Made by a program: the position numbers and the translations under genes
In this document: positions 18,524-29,789 of the stretch, in pieces
How positions within the stretch are numbered: position 1 is the first letter of the stretch
How the letters are laid out: each line of letters begins with the position of its first letter
The notes under the pieces: model-generated
What the model was told of the DNA's origin: nothing
What the model saw: the letters and a program-made list of their open reading frames with translations, nothing else
Databases searched by the model: none
Assembly (NCBI RefSeq): GCF_004342725.1
Contig: NZ_SMCP01000001.1
Span: 62,001-126,000 of the forward strand
From: Testudinibacter aquarius
GTDB lineage: Bacteria; Pseudomonadota; Gammaproteobacteria; Enterobacterales; Pasteurellaceae
DNA: 64,000 nucleotides
Direction of reading: 5' to 3'

Positions 18524-19234
18524 TCACGCCAATAATAGTAGCTGTTTTAAATTTGTCAGTTCAACATGGGGCAGATTGCGACTTTGTTGATGCGCAAGCA
18601 ATGAGTCGCTGTTTAGGTTCAGCCACACAGCCTGACAGCCCGCTTGAACAGCGCCTTGCACATCAGCTTGCAGATTATCGCCAACGTGCAAAATCTGATC
18701 CGACCGCACGTTGAAGTGCGCTGCGGTTTGAGCGAATAGATCAAAGTGCGGTTTTGCCCTGCCGTGCTCGCCACCGCGTAGGCACAAGCTGAACTGGGTT
18801 AAGCCAATTTTTTTGGGATCAACATTGCCATTGGTGATCACTGCCAGCGGATAGCGCTCTGCCAAGCTGTCCAAAGTGGCTTTTGTTTGTGGCGATAACG
18901 CTATTTGATGGCGCCAATGGATAAAATGTGCCATCGCCTGCGAAATAATCGTATCGATTTTACCGACTGAAACCGCACTTTGCGTTAATAGACGTTCAAG
19001 TGCAACAATCCGCCAATGCACCACATCTTCCATGATCAACGGATTCGCCACTGCAACCACACGTTTAACTTGCCCCCAACTTTCCACCGTCAAGTGCGGT
19101 AACGCCGCCAAACGCTGCAATTCACACAAAAATTGCTTTTCTGCTTCAGCAATCACGCTGCGGTTGTCATATAAAGTATCGTCGAGATCAAAGCTGATAA
19201 TGTTGAATGGCTGTAGCTGGCGATAGAAACGCAT
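18524..19234 (-). CDS. yigB: HAD phosphatase YigB (flavin pathway)
   Basis: A 236-residue HAD-superfamily phosphatase that closely resembles YigB, one of the enzymes able to dephosphorylate 5-amino-6-ribitylamino-uracil phosphate in riboflavin synthesis. The N-terminus MRFYRQLQPFNIISFDLDDTLYDNR carries the catalytic DLDDT. Further motifs are LAVITNGNVDPKKIGL (motif II), GRAKPHFDLF (Lys, motif III) and ILHVGDNLQADVQGAVQAG (motif IV). The start is the second ATG (19234), with AGGA upstream. It stands alone between the toxin-antitoxin pair and aspA. Confidence 0.88.
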   Translation of the reverse strand: MRFYRQLQPFNIISFDLDDTLYDNRSVIAEAEKQFLCELQRLAALPHLTVESWGQVKRVVAVANPLIMEDVVHWRIVALERLLTQSAVSVGKIDTIISQAMAHFIHWRHQIALSPQTKATLDSLAERYPLAVITNGNVDPKKIGLTQFSLCLRGGEHGRAKPHFDLFAQTAAHFNVRSDQILHVGDNLQADVQGAVQAGCQAVWLNLNSDSLLAHQQSRNLPHVELTNLKQLLLLA

Positions 19235-19447
19235 AATCAATCCTAAAAATGAATAAGAGAGATATTATGCCATTAATTCGCAAAGTGCGGTTTAAAAAAT
19301 AAAATTTCAATATTGCGATCCGGAAAGAAAGAAAAATCAACGATAATAGCCGCAGCTTTGGGTTTAAGCGTGGCTTTCATCCCGAAATCTGCGGCTGTTT
19401 GACTAAAATCCCTGATATTACTTCAGGGAAGTACCGATTTATAACAT

Positions 19448-20869
19448 CTATTCTTCAATCGCTTTGGCTTTATATTTTGGATTCATCAGGTTTTCCGGTG
19501 ACAAAATATCGTCCAGCTGCGCTTCGGTCAACAAGCCTTTTTCCAACACCACATCTTTGACGCTGCGTCCGGTGGTAGCACAAATTTTGCCGATAATATC
19601 GCCATTATGATGACCAATAAATGGATTCAAATAAGTGATAATTCCAATTGAATTAAACACATAATTTTCGCATACTTCTTTATTCACCGTGATGCCGTCA
19701 ATACATTTATCGCGCAAATTGACACAAGCATTGCTCAACAACGAAATGCTTTCAAACATTGCTTGTCCGATCACCGGCTCCATCACGTTCAATTGCAATT
19801 GCCCGGCTTCAGCGGCAAACGTGATGGTGAGATCATTACCAAACACTTTAAAGCACACCTGATTCACTACTTCCGGAATGACCGGGTTGACTTTTGCCGG
19901 CATAATCGATGATCCGGCTTGAAGTTCCGGCAAGTTGATTTCATTTAATCCGGCACGCGGCCCTGACGACAACAAACGCAAATCGTTGCATACTTTAGAC
20001 AATTTGACGGCAGTACGTTTCAGCGCACCATGCACCATCACATAAGCACCACAATCCGAAGTGGCTTCGATTAAGTTATGCGACAGCACACAAGGCAAGC
20101 CACTGACTTCACTCAAATAGCGGGTTGCCAGTTCCGGATAACCTGTCGGGGTATTCACGCCGGTGCCGATTGCGGTGGCACCCAAATTGACTTCTAACAA
20201 CAAATTCGCTGTGCGCGATAAATTCAAAATTTCTTCATCTAGTAATACCGCAAACGCAGCAAATTCCTGCCCGACACTCATCGGCACCGCATCTTGCAAC
20301 TGAGTGCGCCCCATTTTTAAAATTCCGGCAAACGCCTGTGCTTTAGCTTCAAACCCCTCTTTTAAATAACGAATTTGTTCGATCAATTTCATCAGACTGT
20401 TATAAACCGCAATTCGGAAACCGCTCGGATAAGAGTCGTTGGTCGATTGACTGGCGTTAACATGATCCATCGGATCTAAATAGCGATATTCGCCTTTTTG
20501 ATGCCCCATCAATTCCAACGCTAAGTTAGCCACCACTTCATTGGTATTCATATTGACTGAAGTGCCCGCTCCGCCTTGAAATACATCCGACGGAAATTGA
20601 TCCAAACATTTGCCTTGCTCTAAAATGGTATCGCAAGCCTGAATAATCGCTTGAGCAATTTTTTTCGGAATCACTTTCAGCTCAACGTTTGCCAATGCTG
20701 CTGCTTTTTTGACCATCACCATACCACGCACAAATTCCGGAATATCGGAAATCACCGCATTGGAAATGTTAAAATTTTCTACCGCTCTTAAGGTGTGAAT
20801 GCCCCAATATACATCTGCCGGCACTTCTCTTTCACCCAATAAATCTTTTTCAATTCTGACTGCTGTCAT
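19448..20869 (-). CDS. aspA: Aspartate ammonia-lyase
   Basis: AspA interconverts aspartate with fumarate and ammonia, supplying fumarate for anaerobic respiration. The 473-residue product is full length: [29 protein letters not shown] at the N-terminus, [14 protein letters not shown] (near residue 143), and the lyase signature [11 protein letters not shown] (near residue 318). The fumarase/aspartase fold is unmistakable; the start sequence and length favour aspartase over fumarase C. An AGGAGAATG start is present. It is divergent from fxsA, an order known in enterobacteria, here with a MITE between them. About 200 bases after its stop hold no gene. Confidence 0.96.
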   Translation of the reverse strand: MTAVRIEKDLLGEREVPADVYWGIHTLRAVENFNISNAVISDIPEFVRGMVMVKKAAALANVELKVIPKKIAQAIIQACDTILEQGKCLDQFPSDVFQGGAGTSVNMNTNEVVANLALELMGHQKGEYRYLDPMDHVNASQSTNDSYPSGFRIAVYNSLMKLIEQIRYLKEGFEAKAQAFAGILKMGRTQLQDAVPMSVGQEFAAFAVLLDEEILNLSRTANLLLEVNLGATAIGTGVNTPTGYPELATRYLSEVSGLPCVLSHNLIEATSDCGAYVMVHGALKRTAVKLSKVCNDLRLLSSGPRAGLNEINLPELQAGSSIMPAKVNPVIPEVVNQVCFKVFGNDLTITFAAEAGQLQLNVMEPVIGQAMFESISLLSNACVNLRDKCIDGITVNKEVCENYVFNSIGIITYLNPFIGHHNGDIIGKICATTGRSVKDVVLEKGLLTEAQLDDILSPENLMNPKYKAKAIEE

Positions 20870-21047
20870 CGCATTCTCCTATTAATGGTCACTGATTATC
20901 GGCAGTGGCTGCTGCCTGTTGATGGCGATATTGTAGCAATTTAAAAGCGTTGATCACTGGACATAAATTTATGCTATTCATTACTTTTTATAATCGAAGT
21001 TTGGCTTGAAAACACCCAAAACATCCCCATTATAATGGTCATTCATT

Positions 21048-21329
21048 AGGGTCTGTTGATCTTTGTTTATATTTTGAGTTGTCGTTTAAAATGAGCACAA
21101 TCTAGGCGTAAACCGAAATCAATAGTGGGACTATTGATAAGGATTACAACGACGAGTGTGCTCATTTTAAACACAATCCGTAGGACTATGACTCTTTTTC
21201 GCCATTACTTTTCGTACTACAGCGGCGTTAAAAGTCGTTCGTTTAGAATCACTAAACTTCACAACTTTTGCCTTGTATTGACGAAAAATAGTCTATAGCT
21301 CAAATTATAAACAAAGATCAACAGACCCT
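21048..21329. mobile_element. MITE-like element, copy 2 (282 bp, inverted)
   Basis: The reverse complement of the element at 12149-12415, with the same inverted ends (AGGGTCTGTTGATCTTTG at each side) and again TA at both borders (21047-21048 and 21329-21330). It differs by scattered substitutions and 15 extra bases in the segment near 21215-21235, matching the length difference exactly. No open frame of note. It occupies most of the 480-base gap between aspA and fxsA and ends only 21 bases before the fxsA start, so it must contribute the fxsA leader. The remaining about 180 bases on the aspA side hold AT-rich promoter-like sequence. Confidence 0.88.
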
Positions 21330-21350
21330 ATACTGAGTCGGAGATACCAC

Positions 21351-21824
21351 ATGCCATTATTACTTTTATTTGCTATTTTCGGGCTTTACGTGTATTTAGA
21401 ATTATCCCTACTCGTCACCATCGGCAGTGCCATCGGTGTTTTTCCGTTAATCCTGTTGCTTATCCTTTCCAGCGTTATCGGGCTTTGGATTATCCGTCTG
21501 CGCGGTTGGTACACCATGCTGCGCCTGCAACAACAGCTGCGACAAGGGGAAGTACCGTCGCAAAGTTTGGTGCAAACCGCACTTTGGCTGCTTGCCGGGG
21601 TACTATTTTTGATTCCCGGCTTTCTAAGCGATATTCTCGCGATATTGTTACTGATGCCGTTTAGCACCCGCCTGCTAGAAAAGTATGTATCGCATAAAGT
21701 GCGGTCATTTGCTGCTTTCAATGGTAAATTCGCCCAAACTAACGACCGCCATCGTCCTGATAACAGCACGGTTTATGAAGCGGAATACGACAAAAAAGTC
21801 GATGAAGATAAACGCTTACATTAA
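21351..21824 (+). CDS. fxsA: FxsA-family membrane protein
   Basis: A 157-residue inner-membrane protein of the FxsA family (overproduction in E. coli relieves exclusion of phage T7 by F plasmid; normal role unclear). Four hydrophobic helices are seen at about residues 2-20, 22-45, 72-92 and 94-110. They include the family's LELSLLVTIGSAIGVFPLILL and LLAGVLFLIPGFLSDILAILLLMP; a polar charged tail follows. A CGGAG site precedes the ATG. It stands directly upstream of groES-groEL and divergent from aspA, as in enterobacteria. Confidence 0.92.
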   Translation: MPLLLLFAIFGLYVYLELSLLVTIGSAIGVFPLILLLILSSVIGLWIIRLRGWYTMLRLQQQLRQGEVPSQSLVQTALWLLAGVLFLIPGFLSDILAILLLMPFSTRLLEKYVSHKVRSFAAFNGKFAQTNDRHRPDNSTVYEAEYDKKVDEDKRLH

Positions 21825-21840
21825 AAATTTTATTTTTGCC

Positions 21841-21868
21841 CTTGAAAGCCGATAGCCTTGCCCATATT
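21841..21868 (+). promoter_or_regulatory. Sigma-32 heat-shock promoter for groESL
   Basis: CTTGAAA (21841-21847) and CCCATATT (21861-21868) match the RpoH consensus CTTGAAA-N(11-16)-CCCCATnT with a 13-base spacer; only one C is replaced (G). It lies about 115 bases before the groES ATG and after the fxsA stop, so groESL can be heat-induced independently of fxsA. Confidence 0.82.
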
Positions 21869-21981
21869 AAGTTTTCACCAATTATTAAAACCGCACTTTG
21901 CATGGTGTTGGTTACGCAAGTATCCGAACACTGCGCAAACGCATTCAATTAATTAATCTAACTACATCAGGAGAAAGTGAG

Positions 21982-22272
21982 ATGAATATTCGTCCATTAC
22001 ACGATCGTGTGATTATCAAACGTGAAGAAGTTGAAACCCGTTCAGCCGGCGGCATTGTGTTGACCGGTTCAGCCGCCACCAAATCGACCCGTGCTAAAGT
22101 ATTGGCGGTCGGCAAAGGTCGTATTTTGGAAAACGGCAGCGTGCAGCCACTGGATGTGAAAGTCGGCGACAGCGTTATTTTTAATGAAGGCTACGGCGTG
22201 AAAAGCGAAAAAATCGACGGCGAAGAAGTGTTAATCATCTCGGAAAACGATATTTTGGCAATCGTTGAATAA
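21982..22272 (+). CDS. groES: Co-chaperonin GroES
   Basis: The 10-kDa lid of the GroEL chamber, 96 residues: [38 protein letters not shown], with the mobile loop in the middle (GGIVLTGSA), then [37 protein letters not shown]. The start is the ATG at 21982, with AGGAGAAA upstream. It is 47 bases before groEL and shares the sigma-32 promoter. Confidence 0.98.
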   Translation: MNIRPLHDRVIIKREEVETRSAGGIVLTGSAATKSTRAKVLAVGKGRILENGSVQPLDVKVGDSVIFNEGYGVKSEKIDGEEVLIISENDILAIVE

Positions 22273-22292
22273 TCACTCTTATTTTACTATAA

Positions 22293-23960
<1,668 letters not shown>

Positions 23961-23980
23961 CCGCACTTCCCTCGTGAAGT

Positions 23981-24018
23981 AAACCCCGATAACAGGTTGA
24001 GTTATCGGGGTTTTATTT
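23981..24018 (+). terminator. Rho-independent terminator after groEL
   Basis: AAACCCCGATAAC (23981-23993) and GTTATCGGGGTTTT (24001-24014) form a 13-bp stem with a 7-base loop and run into TTTTATTTT, 20 bases past the groEL stop. Confidence 0.88.
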
Positions 24019-24064
24019 TGCTCAGAAAAAGCTATATACAATCAGCCTAACGACATAACATTCA

Positions 24065-25918
24065 TTAGCCAAATAAAATCGGCACGACCAATACGGTGGC
24101 AATCATCACGATAATCGTGAAAGGTACCCCAATTTTCAGGAAGTCAGAGAATTTGTAACCGCCCGGCCCTAATACCATGGTATTGACCGGAGAAGAGACC
24201 GGTGTCATAAATGCTGCCGATGCTGCCACTGCAATCGTAATCACAAACGGTAGCGCTGATGTCTGAAGCTCATTTGCTAATGCCACGCCAATCGGGGTCA
24301 TCAAAATCGCCGTAGCCGTGTTCGAGATAAACAACCCGATTAGCGCACATAAAATAAATAAACTGGCCAGTACTCCATGAATACCCCATTCACCAACCAG
24401 CTCAATCAAACCGCTGACGGCAAGGCTAATTCCACCGGTTTTATCCAGCGCTATTGCAAACGGCATCATACCGACAATCAAAATCAGGCTCGGCCAATGA
24501 ATTGAATTATAGGCGCTGCGTGCATCAATACAGCGGAATTTTGCCAACATCATGCAAGCGATCAGTGCCGCAATCACATTCGGCACCACGCCGGATACCA
24601 TCAACGCCACCATTGTCACCACCGACAAAATAGCATGCGGTGCTTGCGTAATGGCCGGAGCAACTTGATCAATCTCACTGGGATAATTCAGCATAAAGAA
24701 GTCTTTATTACTGCTGCGCAGTTCACGAATCTGTTTCCAGTCACCGATGACCAAATACTGATCCCCGGTGGTAATTACGACATCGGCTAATTCTTCGGTA
24801 ATCCGCTTGGTGCCACGTTTAACGCCGGCAATAATTAAACCATATTTGTGCTGAAATTTAATTTCACGCACCGTTTTACCCAAATTAGCACTTTCCGGAA
24901 TCGGCGAAATCTCCGCCATGCCGACCGACTTCGCTTTTTCACTATAGTAGTTGCCACGCACTTCAATCGGCTTCAATCCGTATTCTTCACAAAACTGCGC
25001 CCAATCCAAGTCGTTGTTGGCAATATCCAGTAATAAAATATCTTTTTCGCGCACATCGGTCAATGCAGACGCAGTGACGACAATGTGACGAATTCGGCGC
25101 CAGCGCTCGACTGCAACCACTAAAATACGGTATTGAGAATGTAGGTGCAGCTCATCGAGTGTTTTGCCGATCAAACGAGAACCGGGCATTACCAGTGCCT
25201 GCTTGGAACGATCTTGGATTTGATAACTTTCGATCAAATCATTCATCGAAGTGCGGTTATAGTTGTTTTCCTCATGACCTTGGTTATCACTATCCAAAAA
25301 TCGACGGGCAAACAGCATATAGCCAATTCCTAATACTAACACCATCAAACCAATCGGAGTGAACGTGAAAAAACCAAGCGGCGGCTCTCCTGCTCGCACC
25401 AATTCAGCATTCGCAATCAGGTTAGGCGGTGTTGCGATCAACGTTGTCATCCCACTGGTTAAGCCAGCCACACTCAGTGGCATCATCAAGCGCTTCGGTG
25501 AAATATTCATCTGAGCACAAATCGCCAAAACCACCGGAATAAAAATCGCCACGATGCCGGTAGAACTCATAAATGCGCCCAGTCCCGCCACAGCTACCAT
25601 CAGTAACACCAGAATTTTGACTTCATTATTATCAGCCGCTTTAATCAGCCATTCACTCACTTGATAGGCAACCCCAGTTCGCAGCAATCCTTCACCGACC
25701 ACGAACAGTAGCGCAATCAAAATAATATTCGGATCGCTAAATCCAGCCAAAATTTCCGGTACACTCAAAATTCCGCTCAAACTGAATGCCACCATCACCA
25801 ACAACGCCACCACATCCATTCTGATTTTATTGGAGATAAACAACCAAACCGCAACCACTAAAAAAGCGAGTACTAAAAATAATTGCGGGCTGATTGAAAG
25901 GTATTGTTGCAAAAGCAT
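24065..25918 (-). CDS. SLC13-type permease with TrkA-C domains
   Basis: A 617-residue inner-membrane transporter: about 12 hydrophobic helices split by a soluble insert (about residues 190-380) that resembles two RCK-C/TrkA-C regulatory domains (one near SRLIGKTLDELHLHSQYRILVVAV, the next near ANLGKTVREIKFQHKYGLIIAGVKRG). The membrane halves carry SLC13/ArsB-type loops (MSSTGIVAIFIPVVLAI and SNTATAILMTPIGVALAN). This build matches YfbS-like putative anion or sulfate permeases; the substrate is not known. The ATG at 25918 is preferred, GGGAG lying 12 bases upstream; an extension to 25987 is open but poorly supported. Confidence 0.85.
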   Translation of the reverse strand: MLLQQYLSISPQLFLVLAFLVVAVWLFISNKIRMDVVALLVMVAFSLSGILSVPEILAGFSDPNIILIALLFVVGEGLLRTGVAYQVSEWLIKAADNNEVKILVLLMVAVAGLGAFMSSTGIVAIFIPVVLAICAQMNISPKRLMMPLSVAGLTSGMTTLIATPPNLIANAELVRAGEPPLGFFTFTPIGLMVLVLGIGYMLFARRFLDSDNQGHEENNYNRTSMNDLIESYQIQDRSKQALVMPGSRLIGKTLDELHLHSQYRILVVAVERWRRIRHIVVTASALTDVREKDILLLDIANNDLDWAQFCEEYGLKPIEVRGNYYSEKAKSVGMAEISPIPESANLGKTVREIKFQHKYGLIIAGVKRGTKRITEELADVVITTGDQYLVIGDWKQIRELRSSNKDFFMLNYPSEIDQVAPAITQAPHAILSVVTMVALMVSGVVPNVIAALIACMMLAKFRCIDARSAYNSIHWPSLILIVGMMPFAIALDKTGGISLAVSGLIELVGEWGIHGVLASLFILCALIGLFISNTATAILMTPIGVALANELQTSALPFVITIAVAASAAFMTPVSSPVNTMVLGPGGYKFSDFLKIGVPFTIIVMIATVLVVPILFG

Positions 25919-26036
25919 GGCTTGGTTTAACTCCCTGTTCTGATGACTAGTTCCGATTACGGACAACTTGGTGTTCTGGTTGTTCACTATAGCACAGAAG
26001 CAGAATCAATAGGTTTGAATCAATAAAAAATTGCTA

Positions 26037-26510
26037 TTAGGCCACTGCTCTATCGCTTTTAATACGCCCTCTGAATTGATGAATTGTATTGGTGACCACA
26101 CCTTGCAACCGCACTTGCTGTAATGACGAAACCCGTAAATTATCATGTTTGGAATCTAGTGAAAAAAAGATCAAATTATTCTCTTCTGCTGAAAAAAATT
26201 CGTACAGCAGTAAACTGCCGCTTTGTTCAATCACCACCAAATCACCGGGTATAATTTGAGCGGTTTCTTCGATAACCAACATATCACCCTGCTCGATTCC
26301 CCAAGAGGTCAAATGCGGGTTATTCACTCGCATAAAAAATGTCTGTTTGGGTTTTTTGATGCAATAAAGATTCAGATCCATTTTGTATTTGACCGCACTT
26401 TGCTTGCCGAAATGAAATGTTGCCTGTCGTTGATCCTCATAGACCGGCATTGGTTGGTAAGAATAGGGATGTCTGGCTGAATTATCAATGCTATTCATAT
26501 TGTTATACAT
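26037..26510 (-). CDS. UmuD/LexA-like S24 protein lacking the catalytic dyad
   Basis: A 157-residue protein. Residues about 55-150 match the peptidase-S24 fold of LexA and UmuD: FFMRVNNPHLTSWGIEQGDMLVIEE aligns with the cleavage-serine segment and GDLVVIEQSGSLLLYEF with the catalytic-lysine strand. At the serine position stands His, and at the lysine position Tyr, so self-cleavage is not expected. The N-terminus (MYNNMNSIDNSARHPYSYQPMPVYEDQ) has no helix-turn-helix. The start at 26510 is fixed by AAGGAGCG. A good LexA box lies 85 bases upstream, so it should be DNA-damage inducible. No umuC is adjacent. Function unknown. Confidence 0.8.
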   Translation of the reverse strand: MYNNMNSIDNSARHPYSYQPMPVYEDQRQATFHFGKQSAVKYKMDLNLYCIKKPKQTFFMRVNNPHLTSWGIEQGDMLVIEETAQIIPGDLVVIEQSGSLLLYEFFSAEENNLIFFSLDSKHDNLRVSSLQQVRLQGVVTNTIHQFRGRIKSDRAVA

Positions 26511-26594
26511 AATTCGCTCCTTCTTTTGTGTCAATTTTTTTAACTTTAACGATCGCCGGCACTATTTAACTGGGTATTTATACAGTGATTTATA

Positions 26595-26610
26595 CTGTAT
26601 TTTTATACAG
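26595..26610 (-). promoter_or_regulatory. LexA (SOS) box upstream of the UmuD-like gene
   Basis: CTGTATTTTTATACAG is a full CTG-N10-CAG SOS box with an AT-rich core, preceded by TA as in the enteric consensus. An extra half-site (ATACAG, near 26580) lies 15 bases away in the opposite sense. The box is 85 bases before the UmuD-like start. The rest of the 359-base gap to sstT is AT-rich and holds no gene I can support. Confidence 0.82.
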
Positions 26611-26869
26611 CATTCAACTGTTTTTTATTTTTTATTGACAAAAATAATAATAGCAGACAGTAAAACATTGAATAATCTGATAGATTATTCACAATTTTCT
26701 TATGCAATAATTAAAAAATTAGCACCAAAGCAGCTATAGCATTATAAAAAAGCTGATTTCCTTAAATTTTATGTTTTATTATTGAAAATTTTACGTTAAT
26801 CTTAGCTCGAGTCTCGCTTCAGAGATGATGTAAAAAGACCTTATCATTCACCATAAAAAGAAGAAAACT

Positions 26870-28129
26870 ATGAGTAACTCAAATCACTTTTTAATCAAAC
26901 TGCTGTTTCAAGGCAGTTTAATCACCAAAATCTCGATTGGTCTGGTGCTGGGTATTATTGCCGGATTGATTACACACCCCTTGACTCCTACATTAGGTTT
27001 TAACCTAGCGGAAAGTGTCAGTGTTTTAGGTACGCTGTTTGTGCGTGGTTTACGCGCAATTGCACCTATTCTGGTGTTTATCTTAGTACTGTCTGCAATT
27101 GCCAACCGCAAAGCCAGCGATGCCAAACACAATAGCAAGGCGATGAAATCCGTTATCGTACTGTATATTGTTGGTACGTTCCTCGCGGCACTGACAGCAG
27201 TCATCGCCAGTTTCTTGTTCCCAAGCCAATTGACACTGGTCACCGCCGGTGCTGAATTAAGCCCGCCACAAAATGTTAGTGAAGTTCTGCTGACGGTATT
27301 GATGAACGTGGTGGATAACCCGATTCAAGCGCTGTTTAATGCCAACTATATCGGTATTTTGGCATGGGCAATCGGCTTAGGTATCGCATTACGCCACGCT
27401 TCTGAAAGCACCAAGCGTATTATTCACGAATTGGCAGAAGCCGTGACCATGATCGTAAAAGTCGTGATCGCTTTCGCACCATTCGGGGTATTCGGCTTAG
27501 TGGCTGCAGCAATGGCGGACAAAGGCTTAGAGGAACTTGCTGCTTATGCCCGCTTGTTGTATGTATTAGTCGGTTCAATGCTGTTTGTCGCCTTTGTGGT
27601 CAATCCTATTTTAGTATTCTGGAAAACCCGCCAAAATCCGTATCCATTAATCTGGACTGCGGTGCGTGAAAGCGGCTTAACCGCATTCTTCACCCGTAGC
27701 TCTGCCGCCAATATTCCGGTCAACATGAACTTGGCAAAACGTTTAGACCTGAATGAAGAGTTGTACTCTGTCTCCATTCCATTGGGCGCAACCATTAACA
27801 TGGCCGGTGCAGCGATTACCATTACCGTACTGACGCTGGCAGCCGTAACCACCTTAGGTATCGAGGTGACGTTCAGCACCGCACTTTTATTGAGCGTGAT
27901 TGCCAGTGTCTGCGCTTGTGGTGCTTCCGGTGTTGCCGGGGGCTCCTTGTTGCTGATTCCATTGGCTTGTAGCCTGTTCGGTATTCCAAATGATATTGCG
28001 GTGCAAGTGATTGGCGTCGGCTTTATTATCGGTGTGATTCAAGATTCGGTAGAAACTGCACTGAACTCGTCAACTGACGTGGTATTCACTGCCGCCGCCG
28101 ATATTGCAGAAAAACGCAGCAACAGTTAG
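26870..28129 (+). CDS. sstT: Serine/threonine:sodium symporter SstT
   Basis: SstT imports serine and threonine with Na+ across the inner membrane. The 419-residue product belongs to the dicarboxylate/amino acid:cation symporter family: [21 protein letters not shown] at the N-terminus, [23 protein letters not shown] (near residue 57), and the re-entrant loop [20 protein letters not shown] (near residue 270). The substrate motif [23 protein letters not shown] and the second loop [23 protein letters not shown] follow. Eight helices plus two hairpins fit the family. It is monocistronic with its own terminator. Confidence 0.95.
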   Translation: MSNSNHFLIKLLFQGSLITKISIGLVLGIIAGLITHPLTPTLGFNLAESVSVLGTLFVRGLRAIAPILVFILVLSAIANRKASDAKHNSKAMKSVIVLYIVGTFLAALTAVIASFLFPSQLTLVTAGAELSPPQNVSEVLLTVLMNVVDNPIQALFNANYIGILAWAIGLGIALRHASESTKRIIHELAEAVTMIVKVVIAFAPFGVFGLVAAAMADKGLEELAAYARLLYVLVGSMLFVAFVVNPILVFWKTRQNPYPLIWTAVRESGLTAFFTRSSAANIPVNMNLAKRLDLNEELYSVSIPLGATINMAGAAITITVLTLAAVTTLGIEVTFSTALLLSVIASVCACGASGVAGGSLLLIPLACSLFGIPNDIAVQVIGVGFIIGVIQDSVETALNSSTDVVFTAAADIAEKRSNS

Positions 28130-28174
28130 TCAATCTAGCGAAATAGTCGTTAATTCAACTACTTTTATTCAAGA

Positions 28175-28208
28175 CAAGCGAATCGGTGTAAAACTGATTC
28201 GCTTTTTT
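28175..28208 (+). terminator. Rho-independent terminator after sstT
   Basis: AAGCGAATCGGT and ACTGATTCGCTT form a 12-bp stem (one mismatch) with a 4-base loop, followed by TTTTTTC, about 45 bases past the sstT stop. Confidence 0.8.
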
Positions 28209-28277
28209 TCACCCATTGGTTTAATTTACATATTGATTAAATTTACCCATAAATAAATGAACACATGACGAGGTAGT

Positions 28278-29729
28278 ATGCCAACCGCCATCCGATTACA
28301 ACAAGCCCAACTTAAAATCAACAATCAGTTGTTTGTCACTATTGATGATTTTCAAATTATGCCAAACGAATTTGCAGTGATTGTCGGGCATAACGGTAGT
28401 GGTAAAAGTACCTTAGCTAAATTTTTGGCACAGAAAAAGGCGCCTTACACTGGCGATTATCAAAATCCATTCCAACAGATCAGCCTGCTCTCTTTTGAAC
28501 AGCAACAGCAGATTGTCGAGCAGATTTATCGAGATCTGAATAACGATTGTGTCGACCCTGATTATCATGGCAAAACCGCTGCTGAACTGATTTTAGAACA
28601 GCATAACCAACCGCACTTTTTAGCCGAAGTGGCTGAGACGCTACAGATTACCCCATTGCTGAACCGCGCTTTTAAGCACCTTTCCACCGGTGAAGGGCGT
28701 AAAGTACTATTGGCTAAAGCACTGATCAGTCGCCCTCAATTGCTGATTTTAGATGAGCCGTTTGAAGGTTTGGATCAAGCATCGCAAGCATTTTGGATTG
28801 ACTTACTAACCGCACTTTGCCAACAAATGACGGTGATCCTGATCATTAATCGACTGGACGATATTCCATCACAGGCCAATACCATCGCCATGATGAACAA
28901 TTGCCGCCTGATCTTGCAGGATAGTGCTGAAATTATTCGTCAAAGTGCGGTGTTTCAACAACTTTGTCACGCCGAAAACAGCGTTTATCAAGCCATTCCG
29001 CTGCCTGCCGAAACGCCACAAACCCTCGATAACGATCTGGATTTCGTCTTTGATCTACACAATGTCAACGTTCGGTATGGCGATAAACTGATTTTGAACA
29101 GCTTAAACTGGCAGGTAAAACCGGGAGAAAGTTGGTGGATTAAAGGCCCCAACGGCTGTGGCAAGTCCACTCTGCTCTCGTTGATTAGTGGCGATCATCC
29201 GCAGGCATTCTGCAACCAAGTCAAGATTTTTGGTAAACAGCGTGGCAGTGGCGAAACCGTTTGGCAAATCAAACAAAAAATCGGTTTTCTCAGCAACCAG
29301 TTCCATCTGGATTATCGGGTCAATTGCAGCGCACTTGAGGTGATTGTCTCCGGCTATTACGATTCTATTGGCGTTTATCAACAAATTCCGGACAGTTTAC
29401 GTTTAAATGCACTGCAATGGCTCGAGCGTATTCATATGTTGTCCTTTGCCGACAAACCGTTTCGTACACTGTCTTGGGGGCAACAGCGGTTACTCTTGAT
29501 TGCTCGAGCCATGGTCAAACACCCGCCGATCTTGATTTTGGACGAACCACTGATGGGATTGGACGGGATTAACCGCCATCTAGTACTGACTTTTATCGAA
29601 CAGTTGATCAGCAACAGTGCAACACAATTGCTGTTTGTTTCACACCACTTAGAAGATCAGCCTAAGTGCATCAACCGCACTTTCGAATTTATTGCAAATG
29701 CTGACAGTTACGATTATTATCAAAGCTAA
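28278..29729 (+). CDS. modF: Double-ATPase ABC protein, ModF-like
   Basis: A 483-residue soluble protein with two tandem ABC ATPase domains, as in ModF (PhrA), a protein linked to the molybdate genes but with no membrane partner known. Domain 1 has Walker A GHNGSGKST (near residue 38), signature LSTGEGRK and Walker B LLILDEPFEGLD. Domain 2 has Walker A GPNGCGKST (near residue 291), signature LSWGQQR and Walker B ILILDEPLMGLDG. No membrane gene is next to it. Length matches ModF (about 490). The symbol rests on this architecture and is less certain than the ABC assignment. Confidence 0.85.
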   Translation: MPTAIRLQQAQLKINNQLFVTIDDFQIMPNEFAVIVGHNGSGKSTLAKFLAQKKAPYTGDYQNPFQQISLLSFEQQQQIVEQIYRDLNNDCVDPDYHGKTAAELILEQHNQPHFLAEVAETLQITPLLNRAFKHLSTGEGRKVLLAKALISRPQLLILDEPFEGLDQASQAFWIDLLTALCQQMTVILIINRLDDIPSQANTIAMMNNCRLILQDSAEIIRQSAVFQQLCHAENSVYQAIPLPAETPQTLDNDLDFVFDLHNVNVRYGDKLILNSLNWQVKPGESWWIKGPNGCGKSTLLSLISGDHPQAFCNQVKIFGKQRGSGETVWQIKQKIGFLSNQFHLDYRVNCSALEVIVSGYYDSIGVYQQIPDSLRLNALQWLERIHMLSFADKPFRTLSWGQQRLLLIARAMVKHPPILILDEPLMGLDGINRHLVLTFIEQLISNSATQLLFVSHHLEDQPKCINRTFEFIANADSYDYYQS

Positions 29730-29789
29730 ACGTTATTTACTGATACGTTTTATCCTGTTAATCGACTTAAAAAGAGAGGAATTTCCGTT

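Noticed and set aside
12149-21329. Composite transposon formed by the two MITE copies
   Set aside because: No transposase lies inside or beside, the cargo is mostly core genes (tsaD, plsY, folB, aspA), and no duplication flanks the whole segment.
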